Source of the DNA: an uncultured Bacillota bacterium
GTDB taxonomy: Bacteria > Bacillota > Clostridia > Oscillospirales > Oscillospiraceae
Length of the DNA stretch: 53,013 nt
Assembly (NCBI GenBank): GCA_947645675.1
Contig: CANSDP010000013.1
Coordinates: 1-53,013, forward strand
Direction of reading: 5' to 3'
The notes beneath the pieces were generated by a model. It was not told the DNA's origin and made no database searches. It worked only from the letters and a program-made list of their open reading frames with translations. Position 1 is the stretch's first letter; every line of letters begins with the position of its first letter. Position numbers and translations under genes: made by a program. Shown one piece after another: positions 1 to 7,475 of the stretch.

Positions 1-531
1 GACCAGCAGGTCCGCGGCGCCATCGTCCTGCCCCACGGCACCGGCAAGACCCAGCGGGTGCTGGTCTTCGCCAAGGCCGCCAAGGCCGACGAGGCCCGGG
101 CCGCCGGCGCCGACTTCGTGGGCGAGATGGACCTGGTGGAGAAGATTCAGAAGGAAAACTGGTTCGACTTCGACGTGGTGGTCGCCACCCCCGACATGAT
201 GGGCGTGGTAGGCCGTCTGGGTAAGGTGCTGGGCCCCAAGGGCCTGATGCCCTCCCCCAAGGCCGGCACCGTCACCCCCGACGTGACCAAGGCTGTCAAC
301 GAGATCAAGGCCGGTAAGGTGGAGTACCGTCTGGACAAGACCAACATCATCCACTGCCCCATCGGCAAGGTCTCCTTCGGCCCCGAGAAGCTGAGCGAGA
401 ACTTCTCCGCCCTCATGGGCGCCATCATCAAGGCTAAGCCCGCCGCCGCCAAGGGCCAGTATATCAAGAGCTGCACCGTGGCCTCCACTATGGGCCCCGG
501 CGTCAAGGTCAACGGCGCTAAGCTGGTGTAA
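1..531 (+). CDS. rplA: 50S ribosomal protein L1, 3' part (5' end outside window)
   Basis: Partial gene: the frame is open from base 1 and reads [17 protein letters not shown], the conserved start of L1 domain I, so roughly 50 N-terminal residues are missing. L1 forms the L1 stalk near the E site and in many bacteria represses its own rplK-rplA mRNA. The family signature is visible around [20 protein letters not shown], followed by the VKAGKVEYR-like region and a normal C-terminus. A factor-independent terminator follows at once, so the L11-L1 transcript ends here; rplJ-rplL, which often follow, are not downstream. Identification is secure. Confidence 0.97.
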   Translation, partial: DQQVRGAIVLPHGTGKTQRVLVFAKAAKADEARAAGADFVGEMDLVEKIQKENWFDFDVVVATPDMMGVVGRLGKVLGPKGLMPSPKAGTVTPDVTKAVNEIKAGKVEYRLDKTNIIHCPIGKVSFGPEKLSENFSALMGAIIKAKPAAAKGQYIKSCTVASTMGPGVKVNGAKLV

Positions 532-550
532 ACTCTGGTAACATAAAAAA

Positions 551-578
551 TTCCTCGGTACAGCCGGGGAATTTTTTT
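551..578 (+). terminator. Terminator after rplA
   Basis: Stem TTCCTCGG / CCGGGGAA (one G-U pair) with loop TACA-like, followed by a run of seven T. Placed 20 nt after the rplA stop codon. A new promoter starts 7 nt beyond it. Confidence 0.88.
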
Positions 579-584
579 GTCTGT

Positions 585-613
585 TTGACAATTCAGGCAC
601 AAGGTGGTAATCT
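585..613 (+). promoter_or_regulatory. Sigma-A promoter for the SLH-domain gene
   Basis: TTGACA (585-590), 17-bp spacer, TAATCT (608-613). The expected transcription start near 620 lies upstream of the ATG at 660 and excludes the longer reading frame that begins at 585, because that would put the start codon in the -35 box. Confidence 0.75.
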
Positions 614-659
614 GGTAGCAAGTTGCGGGAAAACCGCACAAAGAGAAAGGATGCTGGAT

Positions 660-1745
660 ATGAGAGTAAAAAAGATCCTGAGCATGTTCCTGGCGGCAGT
701 CATGCTGTGCGCGCTCCTGCCCGTCACCGCATCGGCGGCGTTCAGCCCGGAAGACTTTACAAAGTCGTCCTGGTTCGGCCAATTTACCGGCGCGTATGAG
801 AATACCCCCGTAGAGCGGTACATCGATTTCACGATTGATGAGTGCGACAGCAGCGGAAACCTTACTGGCTCTGCAAAGATCACGACCGTTGAAGGAGAAC
901 TCCGTGACAACGATTGGTGTACCTATGAGTTTAAGGGCACCATCGACTTTGCCAAAAACACGTTTTATATGGAGACGGTCAGAATCACGGGGAGTATCAA
1001 CGGCGTCAGCTGGATTGTAAATCCGTTTAACGCTGTGATTCAAATGAATGACCAAGGAGATATGAGCCTTTCGGGTACATACCGGAATACCACTTACTCC
1101 GGTGAGTACATCGGCGACGTCCCGTTTTTTGCCACCCGCACCTCCGCCTGGGCGCGGGACGAGATGACCCAGGCCAATATCCTGGGGTTGATTCCGGATA
1201 CCCTGAAGGACGCGGACATGACCAAGCGGATCACCCGGGCGGAATTTGCCGCTGTCTCCGTCAAGCTCTATGAATCTCTGACGGGAACGACAGCTGAGGC
1301 CTCCTCCACTCCCTTTACCGATATCAGCGGGGACAGCAACAGCGCAGATATCGAAAAGGCGTACGGCCTTGGTATTGCGGTTGGAGTTTCGGATCAGGAG
1401 TTTGCGCCGGATGTGGCGATCAACCGGGAACAGCTTGCCACGATGCTGTGCCGCACCATCAAAAAATACAAATTTGACGGCTGGACGATTGACAGTGATG
1501 ACCAGTACCAGTTAGATACCTCCGGAGTCAGTACGTTTGCCGACGACGCCGATATTTCGGACTATGCCCGGCCGTCGGTCTACTATATGTCCAAGATGGG
1601 GATTATCAAGGGTGTGGACGACATCCATTTTGCCCCTAAAAATATTACGCCGGAGCAGGAGGCCCAGGGCTATGCTACCGCGACCAGAGAGCAGGCCATA
1701 GCTCTCTCTCTGCGTATCTACAAGCTGTCCGATATTTTGAAATAA
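660..1745 (+). CDS. Exported S-layer homology (SLH) domain protein
   Basis: 361 residues from ATG 660, chosen because GAAAGG lies 9 nt upstream and the promoter sits at 585-613; ATG 651 is an alternative. The N-terminus [20 protein letters not shown] ends in an AxA site (TASA-A), a classical Sec signal peptide. Residues about 30-160 form a domain I do not recognise. The C-terminal half contains SLH-type repeats: one around [21 protein letters not shown], one around [20 protein letters not shown], one around [24 protein letters not shown] repeats bind pyruvylated secondary cell wall polymers, so the protein is probably anchored at the cell surface. The codon use is less GC-rich than in neighbours, suggesting an accessory gene. 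Confidence 0.85.
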   Translation: MRVKKILSMFLAAVMLCALLPVTASAAFSPEDFTKSSWFGQFTGAYENTPVERYIDFTIDECDSSGNLTGSAKITTVEGELRDNDWCTYEFKGTIDFAKNTFYMETVRITGSINGVSWIVNPFNAVIQMNDQGDMSLSGTYRNTTYSGEYIGDVPFFATRTSAWARDEMTQANILGLIPDTLKDADMTKRITRAEFAAVSVKLYESLTGTTAEASSTPFTDISGDSNSADIEKAYGLGIAVGVSDQEFAPDVAINREQLATMLCRTIKKYKFDGWTIDSDDQYQLDTSGVSTFADDADISDYARPSVYYMSKMGIIKGVDDIHFAPKNITPEQEAQGYATATREQAIALSLRIYKLSDILK

Positions 1746-1753
1746 GCCTTTAA

Positions 1754-1782
1754 GGCCGGGAGAGCATCGCGTTCTCCCGGCC
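1754..1782 (+). terminator. Hairpin after SLH gene
   Basis: Perfect 10-bp stem GGCCGGGAGA / TCTCCCGGCC with a 9-nt loop, 8 nt after the stop codon. No T-run follows, so it is at best a weak terminator or an mRNA 3' end stabiliser. Confidence 0.5.
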
Positions 1783-1821
1783 CTGCTATTCACCCTATTA
1801 AATTTTTCAGAGGTGATAATT

Positions 1822-2040
1822 GTGTATCCAAGAATACGTGATTTGCGTGAGGACAGCGATATGACCCAGGTGGAGATATCTAAATTGTTGGGTATGTCGC
1901 AGACGGGCTATTCCAAATATGAGACTGGAGAAAATGACATCCCGACTGCAATTTTGATATCGCTGTCAAAGCTTCACAAAACCAGCATCGACTATCTTTT
2001 GGGGCTCACAAACACACGCGACCCGTATCCCAGAGCATAG
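1822..2040 (+). CDS. Small XRE-family helix-turn-helix regulator
   Basis: 72 residues beginning MYPRIRDLREDSDMTQ from GTG 1822; AGAGGTG at 1810-1815 is the ribosome binding site with a 6-7 nt gap, so the in-frame GTG at 1813 (inside that site) is not the start. The protein is one Cro/CI-type HTH: LREDSDMTQVEISKLLGMSQ gives helices 1-2 and the turn, TGYSKYETGENDIP the recognition helix, then SIDYLLGLT at the end. This single-domain class often regulates a neighbouring accessory gene; the target here is unknown. Its position next to hicAB and an SLH gene in a lower-GC patch suggests horizontal acquisition. Confidence 0.88.
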   Translation: MYPRIRDLREDSDMTQVEISKLLGMSQTGYSKYETGENDIPTAILISLSKLHKTSIDYLLGLTNTRDPYPRA

Positions 2041-2069
2041 GCAGGGGCGGCCCGAAAGGGCCGCCCCTG
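2041..2069. terminator. Hairpin between XRE gene and hicB
   Basis: AGGGGCGGCCC-GAAA-GGGCCGCCCCT, an 11-bp perfect stem with a GNRA-type tetraloop between two convergent genes. No clear T-run on either side; probably a bidirectional transcription barrier. Confidence 0.65.
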
Positions 2070-2075
2070 TGGTGT

Positions 2076-2453
2076 TTACAGCTCCAGCTTGGCCTTCAGC
2101 GCCTCTTGGAGAACGCCAGAGAAGTTGATGTGAGCCGCCTCCGCCGCCTCGTTGAGCCAGGCGGGCAGAGAGAGGGTCTTTTTGACCGCGCGGTTGTTTT
2201 TTCGGGTGTATTCCGCTGGGTTATAGGAGATCATAACGACAAAATCTTCCCCCTCCAGAGGCAAGTCAGAGGGCTTGGAGGCCTGAGGAGCTTCGCCGCA
2301 TCCTTCCAGCATCAGCCCAATGGCGTCCTTGGCCATCTCCACCGCCTCGTCCATGGTGTCTCCCTGGGTGGAGCATCCATGAATATCCGGGATAAAGACC
2401 GAATATCCCATCTCCTCGGGGTGGAATATGGCAGGATAATAGTGATTTTTCAT
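2076..2453 (-). CDS. hicB: HicB-family antitoxin
   Basis: 125 residues. The N-terminal half YYPAIFHPEEMGYSVFIPDI..GCSTQGDTMDEAVEMAKDAI is the partly degraded RNase-H-like fold of HicB antitoxins. The C-terminal part, VKKTLSLPAWLNEAAEAAHI.NFSGVLQEALKAKL, is a ribbon-helix-helix-type DNA-binding region, as in HicB proteins that autoregulate. The gene follows hicA by 25 nt in the same transcript. Role: binds and neutralises the HicA mRNA interferase and probably represses the hicA promoter. Identification is strong from fold-specific motifs and partner. Confidence 0.92.
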   Translation of the reverse strand: MKNHYYPAIFHPEEMGYSVFIPDIHGCSTQGDTMDEAVEMAKDAIGLMLEGCGEAPQASKPSDLPLEGEDFVVMISYNPAEYTRKNNRAVKKTLSLPAWLNEAAEAAHINFSGVLQEALKAKLEL

Positions 2454-2478
2454 GGTGTGCCTCCTTTTGAGTTCGTGC

Positions 2479-2667
2479 TCATTTCAACCCTGCGTCTTTT
2501 AATATCTTTTGCTCCAGCCCCTTTTTTAAATCCTTTGCATGGAAGGGGACAATGACAGTTTTTTCAGTCTGTTCGTTCCGGAATTTCCTGTGGGAGCCGT
2601 TGGAGCTGATGCACACAAAACCGTTGGCCTGGAGAAGTTGAATCATTTCTCTTGGTGTCATTGGCAT
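2479..2667 (-). CDS. hicA: HicA-family mRNA interferase toxin
   Basis: 62 residues from ATG 2667, chosen because GGAG lies 7-9 nt upstream; a longer reading from 2700 would overlap the -10 box. MTPREMIQLLQANGFVCISS.NGSHRKF is the double-stranded-RNA-binding-domain-like HicA fold with the catalytic histidine in GSHRKF; VIVPFHAKDLKKGLEQKILKDAGL completes it. HicA cleaves mRNA independently of the ribosome. Order toxin then antitoxin is the normal hicAB order. Complete, apparently intact pair. Confidence 0.92.
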   Translation of the reverse strand: MPMTPREMIQLLQANGFVCISSNGSHRKFRNEQTEKTVIVPFHAKDLKKGLEQKILKDAGLK

Positions 2668-2691
2668 GGTGTTCACTCCATTTCTAATATT

Positions 2692-2720
2692 AGTATACAC
2701 GTATTTTACGTATCTGTCAA
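2692..2720 (-). promoter_or_regulatory. hicAB promoter with palindrome in the spacer
   Basis: On the minus strand: TTGACA (2715-2720), 17-bp spacer, TATACT (2692-2697), near-consensus sigma-A. The spacer contains the inverted repeat ACGTATTTTACGT (2699-2711), the likely HicB operator because binding there would block RNA polymerase. Confidence 0.75.
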
Positions 2721-2756
2721 CAAAAACAGGGAGGCGGGCCGAGCCGCCTCCCTGTG
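2721..2756 (-). terminator. Terminator of the acyl-CoA ligase gene
   Basis: Stem ACAGGGAGGCGG / CCGCCTCCCTGT with loop GCCGAG, followed on the minus strand by TTTTTG. It ends the minus-strand ligase transcript immediately upstream of the hicAB -35 box. Confidence 0.82.
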
Positions 2757-2759
2757 TGT

Positions 2760-4394
2760 TTACCCTTGATTCTGTGCCTCCACCAGGCGGACGCCGCAGT
2801 ACCGCTCCCGGAGCTTGGGCTTTTCGATCTTGCCGGTGGGATTGCGGGGGACGGGGGCGAAGATGATCTTCCGGGGACGCTTGTACCGGGGGAGATCCAT
2901 GCAGAACTGGTTGATCTCGCTCTCGGTGCAGGTCATGCCCTCCTTCACCTGGATGATGGCGGCGGCCATCTCGCCCAGCCGCTGGTCGGGCAGGCCGATG
3001 ACGGCCACGTCATGTACCTTGGGGTAGGCGGACAGGAAGTCCTCGATCTGAACCGGGTACAGGTTCTCGCCGCCCGAGATAATCACGTCCTTTTTCCGGT
3101 CCACCAGGAAGATGAAGCCGTCCTCGTCCTGACGGGCCATGTCGCCGGTGTGGAGCCAGCCGTTTTCCAGCACCTCGGCGGTGGCTTCCGGGTTGTGGTA
3201 GTAGCACACCATCACCCCGGGGCCTTTTACGCACAGTTCCCCTACATCTCCCTGCTTCACGGGAGTATTTTGCTCGTCCACGATCTTGACCTTCCAGCCG
3301 TAGCCGGGGACCCCGATTGCCCCTACCTTGTGGACGTGGTCCACCCCCAGGTGGACGCAGCCCGGTCCGGTGGACTCGGACAGGCCGTAGTTGGTGTCGT
3401 ACTTGTGGTGGGGGAAGTAGCTCAGCCAGTGCTTGATGAGGGAGGGGGGCACCGGCTGGGCGCCGATGTGCATCAGCCGCCACTGGGAGAGCTGGAAATC
3501 TTCGACTTTCAGCTCTCCTCGATCAAGAGCGGCTAAAATGTCCTGAGCCCAGGGCACCAGCAGCCAGACGATGGTGCATCTCTCCTGACTGGCCGCCTGG
3601 AAGACGGCGGAGGGGGAACTGCCCTTCAAGAGCACCGCCTTGCTGCCGGTGAACAATGAGCCGAACCAGTGCATTTTGGCCCCGGTGTGGTACAGGGGCG
3701 GGATGCACAGAAATACGTCCTCATGGGTGGTCTCATGGTGGATGGCCTCCATCCGGGCGGACTGCATCAGGGCGGTGTGCTTGAGCAAAATCGCCTTGGG
3801 GAAGCCGGTGGTGCCCGAGGAGTAGTAAATAGCGGCCTCATCCTCGTCGTCCACCAGCACCTTGGGGGCCCGGCTGGAGCAGTTGGCGGTGGCCCGGAGA
3901 TAGTCCTCCGCGAAGGGGGGGCAGTGCTCCCCCACGAAAAACAGCAGCATCTGACGGGTGATCTTGGGAACGATGGGCTCCATCCGGCTGGTGAACTCGG
4001 GGCCGAAAAAGAGCACATCGGCGTCGGCCAGCTTGAGACAGTAGTCAATCTCGTCGGCGGTGTATCGGAAGTTCAGGGGGACGGCGATGGCCCCCGTCTT
4101 TAAAATGCCGAAGTAGATGGGCAGCCACTCCAGGCAGTTCATCAGCAGGATGGCCACCTTCTGGCCCTTGCGGATGCCCCGGCTGAGCAGCATGTTGGCC
4201 ACCCGGTTGGCCTTCTCGTCAAAAACCGACCAGGTGATCTCCCGGCGGTAGGGGGCGTCGCCGGTGGGCTGGATCAGCTCGTACTCCTGCCAGGAGACCC
4301 GCTGCTCCTCCCGGACCTCCGGGTTGATCTCCACCAGCGCGGCCTCGTCGCCGTATAGCTTGCTGTTGCGTTCCAACAGATCGGTGATAGGCAT
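2760..4394 (-). CDS. AMP-forming acyl-CoA synthetase/ligase
   Basis: 544 residues from ATG 4394 (MPITDLLERNSKLYG), with AGGAAAGG about 10 nt upstream; a longer frame to 4505 runs through the promoter and is rejected. Class I adenylate-forming enzyme: P-loop YYSSGTTGFPKAIL near residue 190, GLSESTGPG, GWLHTGDMARQDEDGFIFLVDRKKDVIISGGENLYP hinge region and the C-terminal lysine in PRNPTGKIEK. It would activate a carboxylic acid through acyl-AMP to acyl-CoA. The sequence resembles long-chain fatty acid-CoA ligases, but its position divergent from the TrpR-like gene and the iorAB/paaK cluster makes an aryl or branched acid equally possible. Substrate cannot be set from sequence alone. Confidence 0.88.
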   Translation of the reverse strand: MPITDLLERNSKLYGDEAALVEINPEVREEQRVSWQEYELIQPTGDAPYRREITWSVFDEKANRVANMLLSRGIRKGQKVAILLMNCLEWLPIYFGILKTGAIAVPLNFRYTADEIDYCLKLADADVLFFGPEFTSRMEPIVPKITRQMLLFFVGEHCPPFAEDYLRATANCSSRAPKVLVDDEDEAAIYYSSGTTGFPKAILLKHTALMQSARMEAIHHETTHEDVFLCIPPLYHTGAKMHWFGSLFTGSKAVLLKGSSPSAVFQAASQERCTIVWLLVPWAQDILAALDRGELKVEDFQLSQWRLMHIGAQPVPPSLIKHWLSYFPHHKYDTNYGLSESTGPGCVHLGVDHVHKVGAIGVPGYGWKVKIVDEQNTPVKQGDVGELCVKGPGVMVCYYHNPEATAEVLENGWLHTGDMARQDEDGFIFLVDRKKDVIISGGENLYPVQIEDFLSAYPKVHDVAVIGLPDQRLGEMAAAIIQVKEGMTCTESEINQFCMDLPRYKRPRKIIFAPVPRNPTGKIEKPKLRERYCGVRLVEAQNQG

Positions 4395-4457
4395 GATGCT
4401 CGTTCCTTTCCTGACGGATGTGCTCCGTGCCGCTTTATTGATTTTAATTGTTAAAGT

Positions 4458-4486
4458 AGTGTAACGCATTTTTCTGTCCTTGTCAA
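4458..4486 (-). promoter_or_regulatory. Promoter of the acyl-CoA ligase gene
   Basis: Minus strand TTGACA (4481-4486), 17-bp spacer, TACACT (4458-4463). An imperfect palindrome GTTAAAGTAGTGTAAC (4450-4465, 6 of 8 positions symmetrical) covers the -10 box and may be an operator. Confidence 0.75.
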
Positions 4487-4525
4487 GAAAATTCCAGCCT
4501 GCCAAAAATTTTAGGCCGTCCGCTC

Positions 4526-4563
4526 TTTACTTCCATACTTTCCTGTGCTACACTTTACAGGAA
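4526..4563 (+). promoter_or_regulatory. Promoter and operator-like repeat upstream of the TrpR-like gene
   Basis: TTTACT (4526-4531), 17 bp, TACACT (4549-4554). The -10 box lies inside the inverted repeat TTCCTGT (4540-4546) / ACAGGAA (4557-4563), perfect 7-bp arms around 10 bp. The centre-to-centre geometry fits a dimeric repressor; autoregulation by the adjacent TrpR-like protein is an inference. Confidence 0.6.
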
Positions 4564-4603
4564 TGAATTTCAGACCTGAAAATATGGAGAGGAGTGTATC
4601 ATT

Positions 4604-4915
4604 TTGGCGAAAGCGGAAAAGCGGGAGCGCAGTATGGCGCTGTATGAGACCATCTTAAAGCTGAAGGACCTGGACGAGTGCTGCCGTTTTTTTGACGACC
4701 TGTGTACCCCCACCGAGCTGAGGAGCCTGGAGCAGCGGTTTGACGTGGCGGTGTATCTACAGCAGGGGCTGGTCTATCTGGATATTCTGGACAAGACCGG
4801 GGCCAGCTCCGCTACCATCAGCCGCGTCCGCCGCTCCATGCTGGACAATGGTGCCGGAGGCGTGATGCAGCAGGTTATCGCCCGGGAAGGGCTGCATGAG
4901 AAGGAAGAGGCGTAG
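4604..4915 (+). CDS. TrpR/YerC-YecD family DNA-binding protein
   Basis: 103 residues from TTG 4604 with GGAGAGGAG 9 nt upstream. An all-helical Trp repressor-like fold: ETILKLKDLDECCRFFDDLC, TPTELRSLEQRFDVAVYL, and the HTH TGASSATISRVRRSM. In Firmicutes this family (YerC/YecD) is usually found beside pcrAB; here it instead leads an apparent operon with iorA, 61 nt downstream, and diverges from an acyl-CoA ligase gene. I infer a local regulator of the aryl-CoA module, possibly responding to an aromatic amino acid or derivative; the ligand is not known from sequence. The HTH looks intact. Confidence 0.88.
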   Translation: MAKAEKRERSMALYETILKLKDLDECCRFFDDLCTPTELRSLEQRFDVAVYLQQGLVYLDILDKTGASSATISRVRRSMLDNGAGGVMQQVIAREGLHEKEEA

Positions 4916-4976
4916 GGGCTGCCGCGGGCCGTCCCTGCGGAGCGAATGAAAAACAAACAGAAAGCAGGAAAACGAC

Positions 4977-6701
4977 ATGAAACAGCTGATGTTGGGCAAC
5001 GCCGCCGTTGCCCGTGGACTGTATGAGGCGGGGTGCTGCGTAATCTCCAGCTACCCTGGAACCCCCAGCACCGAGATTACCGAGGAGGCGGTGAAGTATC
5101 CGGAAATTTACTGCGAATGGGCCCCCAATGAGAAAGTCGCCATGGAGACCGCCTTCGGGGCCTGTCTGGCGGGGAAACGGGCCTTCTGCGCCATGAAGCA
5201 CGTGGGCCTCAACGTGGCTGCCGACCCTTTGTATACCATGAGTTATACCGGGGTCAATGCAGGCATGGTCATCGGCGTGGCCGACGATCCGGGGATGCAC
5301 TCCTCTCAGAACGAGCAGGACTCCCGCCACCACGCCATTGCCGCCAAGGTGCCCATGCTGGAGCCCTCCGATTCCGCCGAGGCGCTGGAGTTCGCCAAGC
5401 TGGCCTATGAGCTCAGCGAGGAGTTTGATACCCCGGTGCTGCTGAAGATGTGTACCCGGGTGGCCCACTCCCAGTCCGTCGTGGAGACCTCCCCCCGGAC
5501 GGAGCCCGAGATGAGGCCCTATGAGAAGAATATCGCAAAATATGTCATGATGCCCGGCAACGCCATCCGCCGCCACCCATTTGTGGAGGAGCGCACCCGG
5601 AAGCTCCAGGAGTGGGCCGAGACCGCCCCCGTCAACCGGGTGGAGATGGGGGGCGCCAAAGTCGGCATTATTACCTCCTCCACCAGCTACCAGTATGTGA
5701 AGGAGGTCTTTGGAGATTCCGTGTCCGTCCTCAAGCTGGGGATGGCCAACCCCCTGCCGGTGAAGCTGATTCAGGATTTTGCCTGTAAAGTGGAAAGGCT
5801 TGTTGTAGTGGAGGAGATGGACCCCGTCATAGAGAAGCACTGTAAAGCACTGGGCCTTGCCGTCTCCGGCAAGGACGCCCTGCCCATGGAGGGGGAATTT
5901 TCCCAGAATCTGATTGCGGAAAAGCTGGGCGGGGAGGTACATACCGGCCGGACCATCGCCGACCCCATCCCGCCCCGGCCCCCCGTCATGTGCGCCGGGT
6001 GTCCCCACCGGGGCCTGTTCTACGTCCTGAGCAAGAACAAGTGCACCGTCCTGGGGGATATCGGCTGCTACACCCTGGGGGCGGTGGCCCCCCTGGCCGC
6101 TATGGATATGACCCTGTGTATGGGGGCCTCCATCTCCGCTGTCCACGGCTTCAACAAGGCCCGGGGCGCGGAGAGCGAGGGCAAAACGGTGGCCGTCATC
6201 GGCGATTCCACCTTTATGCACTCGGGCATGACCGGCCTGGCCAACATCGCCTACAACCAGTCCAACTCCACCGTGATTATTCTGGACAACTCCATCACCG
6301 GCATGACCGGCCACCAGCAGAACCCCACCACCGGCTACAACATCAAGGGCGACCCCGCCGGGAAGATTGACCTGGAGGCCCTGTGCAAGGCCATGGGCTT
6401 CAACCGGGTGCGGGTGGTGGACCCCTACGACCTGAAGGCCTGCGACACCGTGCTGAAAGAGGAGCTGGCCGCTGCTGAACCCTCGGTCATCATCAGCCGC
6501 CGGCCCTGCGCTCTGCTCAAGTACGTTAAGCATGAGGCGCCCCTGAAGGTGGACATCGTCAAATGTGTGGGCTGCCGGAGCTGCATGAAGATCGGCTGCC
6601 CCGCCATCTCCATCCGAGAGGGCAAGGCCCATGTGGACGCCACTCTGTGCGTGGGCTGCGGCGTGTGCCAGCAGCTGTGCGGGGTGAAGGCGTTTGCCTG
6701 A
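4977..6701 (+). CDS. iorA: Indolepyruvate ferredoxin oxidoreductase, alpha subunit
   Basis: 574 residues, AGCAGGA-type site upstream. The N-terminal pyrimidine-binding half contains MLGNAAVARGLYEAGCCVISSYPGTPSTEI; the TPP/Mg-binding half has GDIGCYTLG, GDSTFMHSG and NSITGMTGHQQNP. The C-terminus carries two 4Fe-4S motifs, CVGCRSCMKIGCP (from about residue 530) and CVGCGVCQQLC. With IorB it oxidatively decarboxylates indolepyruvate, phenylpyruvate and p-hydroxyphenylpyruvate to the arylacetyl-CoA, reducing ferredoxin (or runs in reverse for aromatic amino acid synthesis). Full family length. A palindromic repeat lies in the gap to iorB. Confidence 0.96.
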   Translation: MKQLMLGNAAVARGLYEAGCCVISSYPGTPSTEITEEAVKYPEIYCEWAPNEKVAMETAFGACLAGKRAFCAMKHVGLNVAADPLYTMSYTGVNAGMVIGVADDPGMHSSQNEQDSRHHAIAAKVPMLEPSDSAEALEFAKLAYELSEEFDTPVLLKMCTRVAHSQSVVETSPRTEPEMRPYEKNIAKYVMMPGNAIRRHPFVEERTRKLQEWAETAPVNRVEMGGAKVGIITSSTSYQYVKEVFGDSVSVLKLGMANPLPVKLIQDFACKVERLVVVEEMDPVIEKHCKALGLAVSGKDALPMEGEFSQNLIAEKLGGEVHTGRTIADPIPPRPPVMCAGCPHRGLFYVLSKNKCTVLGDIGCYTLGAVAPLAAMDMTLCMGASISAVHGFNKARGAESEGKTVAVIGDSTFMHSGMTGLANIAYNQSNSTVIILDNSITGMTGHQQNPTTGYNIKGDPAGKIDLEALCKAMGFNRVRVVDPYDLKACDTVLKEELAAAEPSVIISRRPCALLKYVKHEAPLKVDIVKCVGCRSCMKIGCPAISIREGKAHVDATLCVGCGVCQQLCGVKAFA

Positions 6702-6707
6702 CCGATC

Positions 6708-6776
6708 GTAGGGGCGGATATCATCCGCCCGTAAAACGACACGTGGCTGGAACGGGCGGATAATATCCGCCCCTAC
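6708..6776. repeat. Palindromic intergenic repeat, type A copy 1
   Basis: 69-bp element with perfect 13-bp terminal inverted repeats GTAGGGGCGGATA / TATCCGCCCCTAC. Each half also folds on itself: GGGCGGAT-ATC-ATCCGCCC at 6712-6730 and GGGCGGATAATATCCGCCC at 6754-6772. It lies between iorA and iorB without breaking the operon. A second copy with the same ends is at 32223-32298. Confidence 0.85.
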
Positions 6777-6804
6777 ACCCAAAAACAAGGAGTTGTTTCA
6801 AGAT

Positions 6805-7377
6805 ATGGAAACCAAAAATATCATGATCGTGGGCGTGGGGGGCCAGGGCTCCCTCCTGGCCTCCAAGCTGCTGGGACACCTTCTCATGGAGCAGGGCTAT
6901 GATGTGAAGGTGTCCGAGGTCCACGGCATGTCCCAGCGGGGCGGGTCGGTGGTGACCTATGTGCGCTACGGCGACAAGGTGAACTCCCCCGTCATCGACA
7001 AGGGGGAGGCGGACTACATTGTCTCCTTCGAGATTCTGGAGGCCGCGCGGTGGCTGAGCTACCTCAAGCCCGACGGCCAGATCGTCACCTCCACCCAACA
7101 GATCGACCCCATGCCCGTCATTACCGGCGCGGCCTCCTACCCGGAGGGCCTGGTGGAGAAAATGCGCGCCGCCGGGGCCAAGGTGGACGCCCTGGACTGC
7201 CTGGCCCTGGCCGAGGAGGCTGGGTCCTCCAAGGCGGTGAACATCGTCCTCATGGGGCGGCTGTCCCACTACTTCGACCTGCCCGACCAGGCCTGGCAGG
7301 CCTCCCTGGAGGCCATGGTGCCCCCCAAGTTCCTGGAGCTGAACAAGAAGGCCTTTGAGCTGGGAAAGAAGGCGTAA
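6805..7377 (+). CDS. iorB: Indolepyruvate ferredoxin oxidoreductase, beta subunit
   Basis: 190 residues from ATG 6805 (METKNIMIVGVGGQGS); AAGGAG is 12 nt upstream, and the in-frame TTG at 6793 directly abuts that site and is less likely. This is the gamma-type 2-oxoacid:ferredoxin oxidoreductase domain: GVGGQGSLLASKLLG, HGMSQRGGSVVTYVR, and NIVLMGRLSHYF are characteristic. It pairs with IorA as the second subunit of the two-subunit enzyme. A degenerate hairpin with a short T-run (about 7399-7427) follows, so the downstream genes may be partly independent. Confidence 0.95.
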   Translation: METKNIMIVGVGGQGSLLASKLLGHLLMEQGYDVKVSEVHGMSQRGGSVVTYVRYGDKVNSPVIDKGEADYIVSFEILEAARWLSYLKPDGQIVTSTQQIDPMPVITGAASYPEGLVEKMRAAGAKVDALDCLALAEEAGSSKAVNIVLMGRLSHYFDLPDQAWQASLEAMVPPKFLELNKKAFELGKKA

Positions 7378-7426
7378 CCTCTCGTCCCGCCCGCAGGCAG
7401 CCTGGCTCCTTTGGAACGGAGGCTTT

Positions 7427-7455
7427 TTGGCTCAACCCTTTAAATTTATCATAAT
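7427..7455 (+). promoter_or_regulatory. Possible internal promoter before the 123-aa gene
   Basis: TTGGCT (7427-7432), 17 bp, CATAAT (7450-7455), directly after a weak terminator-like hairpin AGC..CTCC / GGAG..GCT with TTTTT at 7423-7428. Could let the 123-aa gene, paaK and ACT gene be expressed without iorAB. Confidence 0.4.
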
Positions 7456-7475
7456 TCAGAAAGGAAGCATGAACA

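Noticed and set aside
4875-6788. 637-codon open frame on the minus strand
   Set aside because: Entirely antisense to iorA; rich in His, Gly, Gln as expected from reverse reading of GC-rich codons, with no family motif.
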